From NCBI GenBank assembly GCA_017468865.1, contig JAFUHM010000038.1, forward strand, positions 1 through 43,904: a stretch of DNA of 43,904 nt. Reading direction: 5' to 3'. Numbering within the stretch: the first letter of the stretch is position 1; the number at the start of each line of letters is the position of its first letter. The DNA comes from Oscillospiraceae bacterium (lineage in GTDB: Bacteria; Bacillota; Clostridia; Oscillospirales; Ruminococcaceae). Of this stretch, positions 8,059-16,100 are shown in pieces. The notes under the pieces are model-generated. The model saw only the letters and a list, made by a program, of their open reading frames with translations, ran no database searches and was not told the DNA's origin. Made by a program: the position numbers and the translations under genes.

Positions 8059-9753
8059 TTAGTCTTCATACTTGGAGTCTACGCCCAGATATTCCTCCAG
8101 GCACAGACCGCTTTCATACACCTTTGTAGCCGTCTCGACGCCGAGATAGCGTATATGCCACGATTCAAACTGATAACCCGTTATGTCCTCTTTGCCCTCG
8201 GGAAATCTGATTATGAAACCGTACTCATGCGCATGATCCTTGAGCCACGCATATTCCTTCGTATCGGCAAAGCTGTCGTCTATGGAATTAAGGTCAAAGC
8301 ACAGTCCCGTCTGATGCTCGGAATACCCCGGCCTTGCGGAATAGGTATCAGCCTCTTCCTTGCTGCTGCGCTCCACATACTGATCGTATATGGTCTTCTG
8401 ACGCTCGTAGCTGCGGAAGCCCGATGATACGAAGATGTTGAGCCCCTCCCCTGCTGCCGCCGTGATAAGCTCATCAACTGCCGCCTGGGCTTCGGGATCG
8501 ACTCCCGGATTATAGTCGGACGGAAGAGGATAGGACTTGTTGACTATCATTATGCCGTCTATATAGGTAGGCTCCGAACCGCTCTGACTGACCTTTACAG
8601 CCACATTAGCCTCCACATCGGGATCGGACTCGGACTGGACGGTTATCACACATTCTCCTATGCCGACAGCGGTGATGTTGCCTTTGCTGTCCACCGTTGC
8701 CACATTCTCATCGGATGAAGTCCAGATCTCGCTCATGTCATATGCGTCCTCGGGGAGCATGGTAACGATAGGCATTACAGTGTCGCCTATCTCCATATCG
8801 GCCGAATAGAAGGTGAGCCTTATCTCCTGAACCGCACCGGGACGGTCGCTCTTGGTAATATTTACATAGTCGGAAGGCTCTTCCGACGGAGCGGAAGTCG
8901 CCTCGGTCACTTCACCGGAGGACGCATCGTCGTGCTCTGTCATTGCCGCTGAGGACTGATTCAGAAACAGATCGCCGTTTACATGGACAGTGACAGTAGT
9001 GAACACCTCGGGGCGTGCAGCCGCCTTTACGGTGATGACCGCATAGCCGGGAGCCACCGCTGTGATGTTGCCCTTCTCGTCAACAGTCGCCACACTCTCA
9101 TCGGAGGACGACCATATCTCACGCACATCATCCGCATAGGAAGGGTGCATGGTGACATAGGGCATATCCGTATCACCCACATCCATATCTATGCTGTTGT
9201 AGGTGAGCTCTATCCTGCGGGCGGTGTCGTCATCGTATTCGCTGTCGTAACCGTAATAGTCGTCCCCGTCATAGACACGCACGCTGACTGCGGCAAATAC
9301 ATCGGGATTTTTCTCCGACCTGACGGTAACGGTGGTGTATCCGGGAGAAACGCCCGTGATCGTACCCTTTTCGTCAACAGTCGCAATATCCGTATCCTCC
9401 GACTCCCATATCTCCCCCTTATCCGATGAGGATGCAGTCTCGGGATACATGGTAACGTAAGGCATGAAGCTGTCGCCTATCTCCACCTCTATGGCATAGT
9501 AGGACAGCTCGATCCCGTTTATGGGTGCGGGTGCCTTCTGCACGCTGTCGGTGACAGCGCCGTTCTGAGCCTCGGCAAGATGCTCATCGGGGGCATCCGT
9601 CTCTTCGGGCTCTGCCCATGTCTCCACCACCATTGAAGTCTCCGTGCTTTCCGTAACGGAAGCATCCGTCACCTGCTGGTCATTCCCTGCGGGAGCAGAC
9701 GAACAAGCAGTCAGTATAACAGCGGCGATCGCCGCCAGGTATCTTTTCTTCAT
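8059..9753 (-). CDS. Lipoprotein with three BIG2 domains and a VanY-type D,D-carboxypeptidase domain
   Basis: The 564-residue protein begins with a lipobox signal (AVILTAC). After an acidic linker come three Ig-like BIG2 domains (about residues 80-165, 175-265 and 310-390), each ending in an 'ATVD.KG.ITAV..G...ITV' core. The C-terminal ~170 residues are a VanY/LAS-fold peptidase with VSSGFRSY, the zinc motif SEHQTGLCFD and ESWHIRYLG. It should act outside the membrane, trimming D-Ala from peptidoglycan stem peptides. The start at 9753 is set by AAAGGGG; the frame extends back to 9804 but that part covers the promoter. All three Ig domains share an uncommon MP.VTM.P element in place of the usual hydrophobic strand. 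Confidence 0.9.
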   Translation of the reverse strand: MKKRYLAAIAAVILTACSSAPAGNDQQVTDASVTESTETSMVVETWAEPEETDAPDEHLAEAQNGAVTDSVQKAPAPINGIELSYYAIEVEIGDSFMPYVTMYPETASSSDKGEIWESEDTDIATVDEKGTITGVSPGYTTVTVRSEKNPDVFAAVSVRVYDGDDYYGYDSEYDDDTARRIELTYNSIDMDVGDTDMPYVTMHPSYADDVREIWSSSDESVATVDEKGNITAVAPGYAVITVKAAARPEVFTTVTVHVNGDLFLNQSSAAMTEHDDASSGEVTEATSAPSEEPSDYVNITKSDRPGAVQEIRLTFYSADMEIGDTVMPIVTMLPEDAYDMSEIWTSSDENVATVDSKGNITAVGIGECVITVQSESDPDVEANVAVKVSQSGSEPTYIDGIMIVNKSYPLPSDYNPGVDPEAQAAVDELITAAAGEGLNIFVSSGFRSYERQKTIYDQYVERSSKEEADTYSARPGYSEHQTGLCFDLNSIDDSFADTKEYAWLKDHAHEYGFIIRFPEGKEDITGYQFESWHIRYLGVETATKVYESGLCLEEYLGVDSKYED

Positions 9754-9794
9754 ATAAAACCCCTTTCGGTCCCGGATCTTACAATACATAATAT

Positions 9795-9823
9795 AGTATA
9801 GCACATTTGTACAATAATTTCAA
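9795..9823 (-). promoter_or_regulatory. Promoter of the vanY-rpiB-DUF2130 operon
   Basis: On the minus strand TTGAAA (9823-9818), 17 nt, TATACT (9800-9795), about 40 nt before the start codon. Confidence 0.75.
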
Positions 9824-9832
9824 GGGGATATA

Positions 9833-9932
9833 TTACAAAATTCTCCGTCAATTTTACCATTTTGTAACTCTATTTATCGTATATTTTTTTTGCTTTGTAA
9901 CTCTTGACAAAACCTATATCATATGGTATCAT
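9833..9932 (+). promoter_or_regulatory. Candidate promoter with operator-like repeats
   Basis: TTGACA (9904-9909), 17 nt, TATCAT (9927-9932) forms a good plus-strand promoter. Upstream lie an inverted repeat TTACAAAAT/ATTTTGTAA (9833-9841, 9859-9867) and a direct repeat TTTGTAACTCT at 9861-9871 and 9894-9904, 33 bp apart, the second copy touching the -35. No ORF follows; the transcript would enter the hairpins at 9976-10048. Confidence 0.5.
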
Positions 9933-9975
9933 ATACTTACAACAATCGATGCGGCCAATGAACTCATCATTACAA

Positions 9976-10048
9976 ACTGTATAATTTCATCAATACAGTT
10001 CAATTTGTATAGTTTCACTCGCTGACTTTTGTGCAAGTATACAAATTG
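9976..10048 (+). repeat. Two consecutive inverted repeats in the intergenic region
   Basis: AACTGTAT/ATACAGTT (9976-9983, 9993-10000) is followed directly by CAATTTGTATA/TATACAAATTG (10001-10011, 10038-10048). Both are perfect. They could be RNA hairpins in a leader from the upstream promoter or palindromic protein-binding sites. Confidence 0.55.
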
Positions 10049-10070
10049 CAGAAAATTTATCCCTTAGATA

Positions 10071-10099
10071 TTGACTATTTACAATAAATGAGGTATAAT
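10071..10099 (+). promoter_or_regulatory. Promoter of the predicted small RNA
   Basis: TTGACT, 17 nt, TATAAT. The predicted start is G10106, which is the first base of a hairpin. Confidence 0.8.
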
Positions 10100-10105
10100 G
10101 TATAT

Positions 10106-10218
10106 GATGTTAAGTTCTTATTATTTAAGTTAACATCCGTTTTGTTGTCTCCTTTCTTTTGTTCTACACTTTATTTCATTTCCTTCATCTTCGGTCAGCG
10201 TATGCTGACCTTTTTCTT
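10106..10218 (+). ncRNA. Predicted small RNA, about 113 nt, with anti-Shine-Dalgarno stretch
   Basis: A near-consensus promoter (10071-10099) is followed by a region with no convincing ORF and then an intrinsic terminator (10193-10220). The RNA would start with a hairpin GATGTTAA/TTAACATC (10106-10113, 10130-10137) that can extend by an inner CTTA/TAAG. It continues with about 55 nt of unstructured U/C-rich sequence that includes TCTCCTTTC at 10148-10156, complementary to GGAG ribosome sites, and ends in the terminator hairpin. This layout is typical of trans-acting regulatory RNAs that pair with translation start sites. No known sRNA family is recognised. It is a prediction from sequence only. 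Confidence 0.6.
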
Positions 10219-10220
10219 TT
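10193..10220 (+). terminator. Terminator of the predicted small RNA
   Basis: GGTCAGC and GCTGACC pair around GTAT (10193-10210), followed by TTTTTCTTTT. Confidence 0.85.
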
Positions 10221-10233
10221 GTCAAACAGTGCC

Positions 10234-10271
10234 AAAACAGGCGCAAACCGCATCGATATGCCGTTTGCGCC
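10234..10271 (-). terminator. Terminator of the holB-ricT-nth operon
   Basis: On the minus strand GGCGCAAAC and GTTTGCGCC pair, with an inner GCAT/ATGC, 5 nt after the nth stop. Only a short GTTTTG follows, so the T run is weak. Confidence 0.6.
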
Positions 10272-10276
10272 GAATT

Positions 10277-10921
10277 TCACTTCAGACGGCACACATATCC
10301 GTCGGGCTTGTCCCTCAGAGGGCAGTCCTTGCAGGACGGATCTCTTGCCTTGCAGGTGTCCCTGCCAAAGTTTACAAGGCGATGACAAAGATCCGAACTC
10401 TTATCGGGGGGGAGAATCTCCCTGAGTTCCTTTTCCGTCCTGAGAGGGTCATCCGAGGTAGTGAGCCCCAGTCTGCGGCAGATGCGTATACAGTGGGTGT
10501 CGCAGACCACGGCAGGCTTGCCGTACACATCCCCCACGATGAGGTTTGCGGTCTTCCTTCCCACGCCCGGCAGCTTTGTGAGCTCCTCCACCGTATCCGG
10601 GAGCACGCCGCCCATTTTGGCAAGAGCCCTGCACATATCCCTGATGTTTACCGCCTTGGTGTGGAAGAGGCCGCATGAACGGATGTACTTCTCTATCTCC
10701 TCCACATCAGCCTCAGCAAACGCCTCTATCGAGGGAAATCTCTCAAACAGCGCAGGCGTGACCATATTCACCCTTGCATCCGTACACTGGGCAGACAGCC
10801 TGGTTGCTATCAGCAGCTGATAGGGTTCTTTGTATTCAAGTGAGCATCGTGCATCGGGATACACCTTTTCAAGCACCTGTATGACATACTCTGCCCTTGC
10901 TGTCCTGTCCTTCTTATCCAT
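10277..10921 (-). CDS. nth: Endonuclease III (DNA glycosylase/AP lyase)
   Basis: The 214-residue protein repairs oxidised pyrimidines. It shows the helix-hairpin-helix LPGVGRKTAN with the catalytic lysine, and the catalytic aspartate in CDTHCIRI. The C-terminal iron-sulphur ligand set reads C-X6-C-X2-C-X10-C; the usual last spacing is X5, so the fourth ligand is displaced. The start at 10921 has GGAGGTG upstream. A GTG at 10948 is in frame with its own GGAGGGGG, but that ribosome site is inside a hairpin and the extra nine residues are not family-like. It is last gene of an operon with holB and ricT. Confidence 0.93.
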   Translation of the reverse strand: MDKKDRTARAEYVIQVLEKVYPDARCSLEYKEPYQLLIATRLSAQCTDARVNMVTPALFERFPSIEAFAEADVEEIEKYIRSCGLFHTKAVNIRDMCRALAKMGGVLPDTVEELTKLPGVGRKTANLIVGDVYGKPAVVCDTHCIRICRRLGLTTSDDPLRTEKELREILPPDKSSDLCHRLVNFGRDTCKARDPSCKDCPLRDKPDGYVCRLK

Positions 10922-10953
10922 AGCCGCACCTCCGCATCCGCAGAACACATGAC

Positions 10954-10971
10954 CCCCTCCGCAAGGAGGGG
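10954..10971 (-). repeat. Stem-loop that buries a ribosome-site-like sequence before nth
   Basis: CCCCTCC and GGAGGGG form a perfect 7-bp stem with a 4-nt loop. On the minus strand the 3' arm is a strong Shine-Dalgarno sequence for the GTG at 10948. Confidence 0.6.
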
Positions 10972-10990
10972 ATCTTTCATCCGCATTTCA

Positions 10991-11155
10991 TCAGAAAGGC
11001 ATTTCATCCTTGTCGGAGAAATGGATATATCCGCTCTTTTCCCTTATGCCGAGGGCAAACTGTATTATCATAAGTATGAGCGCCGCAGTAGTGGTGGTAA
11101 AAGATGAGAGAAGCAGTATTGATCTTGCGATGGTAAGACCCTTGTGATTGTACAT
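10991..11155 (-). CDS. Small single-span membrane protein, 54 residues
   Basis: The ORF has an excellent ribosome site (AAGGAGGT, 5-nt spacer) and lies 17 nt after ricT in the same direction. It has a short basic start (MYNHKGLTIARS), one hydrophobic segment at about residues 13-43 rich in Leu, Ile, Thr and Ala, and a charged tail ending SDKDEMPF. The predicted topology is one membrane span. I do not recognise the family. Its place between ricT and nth gives no clear functional clue. Confidence 0.7.
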   Translation of the reverse strand: MYNHKGLTIARSILLLSSFTTTTAALILMIIQFALGIREKSGYIHFSDKDEMPF

Positions 11156-11172
11156 AACAGACCTCCTTGTTA

Positions 11173-12033
11173 TCATTCGAGCTTTTTCAGGTTCTTCATA
11201 TTCTTGTCGTCCTTGTCGTGACGGCCTTCCCTGATCATGTGAACATCTTTCTTGTCAAATATCTGAGCGGGATCATCCGACTTTTCGGGCTTGACACGGA
11301 TCTTGCCCGTTATGAGATTGACCTCCTCGACATAGCCCCTGAATTCGGGCGTAGACACCAGCGAACCGGGCTTGGGAGTGGTCTTGTACTCCTGTTCGTA
11401 GAAGTCCTGTTCATATTTCAGGCAGCACATGAGCCTGCCGCAGGTGCCTGATATCTTCGTGGGATTGAGTGACAGCCCCTGATCCTTTGCCATCTTGATG
11501 GAAACGGGCTGAAATTCGGTCAGGAATGTCTTGCAGCAGAAAGGTCTTCCGCATACGCCGAGGCCGCCGAGCATCTTCGCCTCATCACGGACGCCGATCT
11601 GCCTGAGTTCGATCCTCATGCGGAACATTCCCGCAAGATCCTTCACCAGTTCACGGAAATCCACACGGTTGTCGGCTGTGAAGTAGAACAGCAGCTTTGA
11701 ATTGTCAAAGGCACATTCCACATCCACCAGCTTCATGTCCAGCTTGTGCTTGAGTATCCTCTCCTCGCAAGCCTTGAATGCGTTTATCTCCTTCTGACGG
11801 TTCTGCTCGAGTGTCCGCAGATCCTTCTCCGTGGCGGGACGGATTATAGTTTTGAGCGGCGTTGCCATCCTGCTCTCATCCACCAAACGGGCACCCTCGA
11901 CCACATCGCCGCATTCGGTGCCTCTTGACGTTTCAACGACTACCTTGCTCCCGACAGGCACCTTGGCGCCTCCCGTGGCAAAAGTGTATGCCTTGCCCTT
12001 ATCCTTGAAACGAACTCCGATAACTTCTGTCAT
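11173..12033 (-). CDS. ricT: PSP1-domain protein RicT (YaaT)
   Basis: The 286-residue protein has the PSP1 C-terminal core and the cysteine clusters GVCGRPFCCKTF and GTCGRLMCCLKYE. In Bacillus subtilis RicT (YaaT) works with RicA and RicF as an iron-sulphur complex that stimulates RNase Y-dependent mRNA maturation and affects the sporulation phosphorelay. The gene lies 15 nt after holB, the same neighbour as in B. subtilis, which supports the call. The start at 12033 has AAGG 6 nt upstream. The last ~20 residues are a Lys/Asp-rich tail. Confidence 0.93.
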   Translation of the reverse strand: MTEVIGVRFKDKGKAYTFATGGAKVPVGSKVVVETSRGTECGDVVEGARLVDESRMATPLKTIIRPATEKDLRTLEQNRQKEINAFKACEERILKHKLDMKLVDVECAFDNSKLLFYFTADNRVDFRELVKDLAGMFRMRIELRQIGVRDEAKMLGGLGVCGRPFCCKTFLTEFQPVSIKMAKDQGLSLNPTKISGTCGRLMCCLKYEQDFYEQEYKTTPKPGSLVSTPEFRGYVEEVNLITGKIRVKPEKSDDPAQIFDKKDVHMIREGRHDKDDKNMKNLKKLE

Positions 12034-12048
12034 ATATACCTTACTCTT

Positions 12049-13008
12049 TCATGAACACAACTGTCCCGCCAGCATGGCGGAAAGTGACTCCAGGTTACAG
12101 TTGGTGCCGCAGAGCCGCATACCTGCGGCAAGACAGTCATATATCCGCATGAGCCTGCCGTAGGAAAATCCCGCAAGCTTTGATGCGTTCGGATCGCAGC
12201 TTATGCCTCTGCCGTCCCCTGCCTTTGCAGCCGCCGCATCACGGATGACCGCCGTCAGCATCCCCAGGAGGCCCTTGAAGACATCCCTGTCCTTTATGCC
12301 CGACAGCACGACAGCCACGGTGTACTCGTCGCTTACGGACAGTGCCGCCGAAGTCCTGCGCACCCTCTCCACAATATCCAGAAGCTCCTCGCTTCCGTCC
12401 ATATACTGCGCACATCTGCCGATGTTGCCGCCGAATGCCGCAGCTGGACGCATCATCTCATCTTCCGACCTGTCAGGATATGTGTCCCGGAGATACTCCA
12501 TGCACCCTTCCCTGTCCGCCTCGGTAATGCCGATGGTCACGGACCTGGAGATGAGAGTCGGCAGGAAGGTGGTCAGATCCTCGCCCGTGAACACGAAATA
12601 CACAGGGTCGGGGGGATCTTCCGTGACCTTCAGCATAGCTGCCTGAGCCGCATCCGACCAGCCGCCGCAGTCAGTGACAAGATACACCTTGCGGTCGCAG
12701 TCATTGGGCGATGTATACGCATCGGTGACGATATGGCGCATATCATCCACCGAATATGATCTCTTTGACTTCTCCACCCTGATACAGTCGGGGTGAGTGT
12801 TTGCTTCTATCCTTCTGCATTCCCTGCACACGCCGCAGGGGATGCCGTCCTTCACATCAGAGCACAGAAGAGCCTGTGCGGTATACAGAGCCGCCGTCTT
12901 CTTCCCGACGCCCTTCGCTCCCGTGATGATATAGGAATGAACGAACCTGCCGCTCTTGTACATTGCACGGAGCGGTGAGGTCAGAGTCTGCTTTGAATAC
13001 ATTTTCAT
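12049..13008 (-). CDS. holB: DNA polymerase III delta' subunit-like clamp-loader ATPase
   Basis: About 319 residues. An AAA+ P-loop (GAKGVGKKT) is followed by the zinc module CGVCRECRR and its upstream Cys, then the clamp-loader stretch DAAQAAMLKVTEDPP. The position of the conserved SRC motif reads SRS. Delta' is the stator of the sliding-clamp loader in replication. The neighbour ricT supports the assignment. The start is set at 13008 because GGCGGTG lies about 6 nt upstream; in-frame ATGs also exist at 13032 and 13002. It is the first gene after a perfect consensus promoter. Confidence 0.88.
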   Translation of the reverse strand: MKMYSKQTLTSPLRAMYKSGRFVHSYIITGAKGVGKKTAALYTAQALLCSDVKDGIPCGVCRECRRIEANTHPDCIRVEKSKRSYSVDDMRHIVTDAYTSPNDCDRKVYLVTDCGGWSDAAQAAMLKVTEDPPDPVYFVFTGEDLTTFLPTLISRSVTIGITEADREGCMEYLRDTYPDRSEDEMMRPAAAFGGNIGRCAQYMDGSEELLDIVERVRRTSAALSVSDEYTVAVVLSGIKDRDVFKGLLGMLTAVIRDAAAAKAGDGRGISCDPNASKLAGFSYGRLMRIYDCLAAGMRLCGTNCNLESLSAMLAGQLCS

Positions 13009-13061
13009 ATGACACACCGCCTGTGAGCTCATCTGTACAAAAACGCCTGTCCGACTACCTT

Positions 13062-13090
13062 ATTATAACACACTATTTCCCTTTTGTCAA
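13062..13090 (-). promoter_or_regulatory. Consensus promoter of the holB-ricT-nth operon
   Basis: On the minus strand TTGACA (13090-13085), exactly 17 nt, TATAAT (13067-13062): a full match to the sigma-A consensus. It lies in the 50-130 bp between mfd and holB, so holB has its own transcription even though mfd is upstream in the same direction. Confidence 0.92.
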
Positions 13091-13139
13091 TAGGTTGCAA
13101 AAATTTGTAACATTAACTCACGGTCAGTGCCGTACCCGT

Positions 13140-16100
13140 TCACTTTTCCGACGGGACTCCCGCAAATACCTCTACCGCTCTCTGCATCACCTTTGCAGGG
13201 TCGTCCTTGGGCAGGAGGCGAACAGCCGCATAGGGACGCATTCCGTCCCCCTTGACCATGAGCCTGTTGGGATACTCCGCCGACAGAGCCTCTATCTGTT
13301 CGGGAGCTGCTGTCTTTATATACATATATATCCTGTCCCCCTTCTGTGAGATCTCGGATATACCCGCCTTCGATGCGATATTCCTCGTGAGAGACACATT
13401 TATGAGCCCGAGTATCGCCTTCGGAGGTTCGCCGTATCTGTCTATGAGCTCATCTATGAGGTCGGAGCTGTCCTCCCTGTTCGCAAGAGCGGCGATGCGT
13501 CTGTATGCCTCGAGCCGTCCTGCAACGGAACCGATATAGTCCTCCGGGATATGCGCATCTATGGACAGGTCTATCAGGCAGTCCTCGGGGGAAGGAGGTA
13601 TCTCCTTTCCCGTCTCCCTTGCGATCTCCTCATTGAGCATCTGGATATACATATCATATCCCACAGCCTCCATGTGACCGTGCTGTGAGCCGCCGAGAAT
13701 GGAACCTGCGCCTCGTATCTCCAGATCACGCATGGCGATGCGGAAACCGCTGCCGAACTGGGTGAACTCACGGATAGCGCTGAGCCTGCGTGATGCCACA
13801 TCAGTCAGCACCTTTCCGCGCCTGAAAGTGAAGTAGGCATAGGCACGGCGGTTCGATCGTCCCACACGTCCCCTGAGCTGATAGAGCTGTGACAGGCCGA
13901 ACCTGTCCGCATCCTCTATGATGAGGGTGTTCACGTTGGCAACGTCCACTCCTGTTTCGATGATGGTGGTGCAGACCAGTATATCCGTTTCCTGCTCCAC
14001 GAGGCTGCGCCAGATGTCGGAGAGCTTTTCCTCGGGCATCTGCCCGTGAGCGGTGGCTATGCGTGCATCGGGCAGCGCCTGCGACAGTTTAGCCGCACAC
14101 ATATCTATGGTCTCCACTCTGTTGTGGATGTAGTACACCTGACCGCCCCGCCTGAGTTCCTTCTGTATCGCCTGCAATATTACGCCGTCATCATGCTCGA
14201 TGACATATGTCTGCACGGGATATCTGTCCACGGGGGGCTCCTCTATGACGCTCATGTCACGGATGCCGCTCATCGCCATATTCAGTGTCCGTGGTATGGG
14301 GGTAGCGGAGAGGGTCAGCACATCTATCCCCGTGAAGGCTTCCTTGAACCGCTCCTTATGGGCGACGCCGAAGCGCTGTTCCTCGTCTATCACCGCAAGC
14401 CCCAGGTCGGCAAACTTTACATCCTTCTGCACGAGCCTGTGAGTGCCTATGACCATGTCCACCTTACCCTCGGCAAGCTCCTCAAGCACCTTGGTCTGTT
14501 CCTTCTTGCTCCTGAAGCGGCTGAGGAGCTCTATCCTGAAGGGGAAGTGTTCAAATCTCTTCACGGCAGACTGATAATGCTGCCATGCAAGCACCGTGGT
14601 AGGCACCAGCAGAGCGCACTGCTTTCCGTCCACCATGCACTTGAATGCCGCACGGAACGCCACTTCGGTCTTGCCGAAGCCCACGTCTCCGCAGAGGAGC
14701 CTGTCCATGGGAACGGGCTTTTCCATGTCATCCTTGATCTCCTGGGCACAGCGGAGCTGATCGTCCGTCTCGGTATAATCGAACCTTGCCTCGAAATCAT
14801 GCTGCCAGTCATCATCCGACGGGAAGGGATGCCCCTTTGTATTCGCCCTTTTCGCATACAGCTTTATAAGCTCATCCGCCATGTCCCTGACGGCTTTTCT
14901 CGCTCTGGTCTTCGCCCTCTGCCAGTCACCCGATGAAAGGCGGCTGAGCTTCACGCCGTCGTCCTCTCTCGGCCCTATGTAGCGGGTCACGAGATCCATC
15001 TGCGTCACAGGCACATACAGGACATCCGTGCCTGCGTACTTGATGGTGATGTAGTCCTTGACGATGTGGTCTATCTCCATCTTGCGTATGCCGTCAAATC
15101 TGCCTATGCCGTGCATGGCATGGACGACGAGATCTCCCCTTGTCAGATCGGCAAGGGAGCGTATCTCCTCCCCGGGCTTCTTCTTGTCGGTACGCTTCTT
15201 TGAGAACTTCGCCTTTGCCTGGGTGATGATGGCAGCCTTTATGTCGGGCATCTCCGAGCCAGAGGACAGGGCGCCCGATGTCAGGAGCACCCTGCCCGGG
15301 ACAAGCTGCCCTCCCTCGCTCATAAGGTCGCAGCCTATCCCCTCTTCACGCAGGTCTTCCGCAATTATGGGAATGGTCTTGTCCGAGCCTGCGAGCACGA
15401 TCACGGCAAAGTCCCTGCCTGTGAGGTTCCGCAGATCGTCTTCAAGGACACGGATCTCACCGCCCCAGGGTGAGGTGCGGTGTGCGGTGACATTGAACTG
15501 ACGTTTCAGAGAGAAGTCTCCCTTGGATCTGGCAAAGGATTCAAAGAACATATGAGCGCCTTCTATCGCCTTGTCAAACTCGCTCATATAGCCGCTCAGC
15601 CCTTTGCAAAGCTCGCCTCTTTCAAGCATCAGCTTCACATCTTCATTATACAGGCTCAGCGCCGCTCTTGCCTTTGCCGCACAGTTATTGTACTCGCACA
15701 CTATGATGATGGGATCGTCGGCAAAGTCCGCAACGCCTGCCGTCTTATCGAAGGCAAGGGGAAGGAACTTGTCGATATTTCCCGGTATGATGCCGTTTCT
15801 GAGCTTATCGGACTCCCGTGTGAGATTTGCCCTTATCTGGTCAGCTTTCCTGCTCCTTAACCCTGATGCAAGGGCATCTATCCTGTCCGCAAGGGTCTGT
15901 GCATCACAGAACACCTCCATCGCAGGAGTGACCGTCACGCTGTCCACTGGATCGGTGCGCCGCTGTGTCGCAGGGTCATATACGGACATAGTGTCTATCT
16001 CATCATCCCACAGCTCTATCCTGACAGGCATATCCTCCGCCACGCTCCATATGTCGAATATGGATCCACGCACGGCAAACTGGGCGGGAGAGGTCACCTC

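Noticed and set aside
10088..10678. Plus-strand open frame of 196 codons starting inside the sRNA promoter
   Set aside because: It begins within the promoter, passes through two terminators and then lies antisense to nth.
14046..14936. Open frame of 296 codons on the plus strand inside mfd
   Set aside because: It lies wholly within the helicase core of mfd, which is fully conserved on the other strand.
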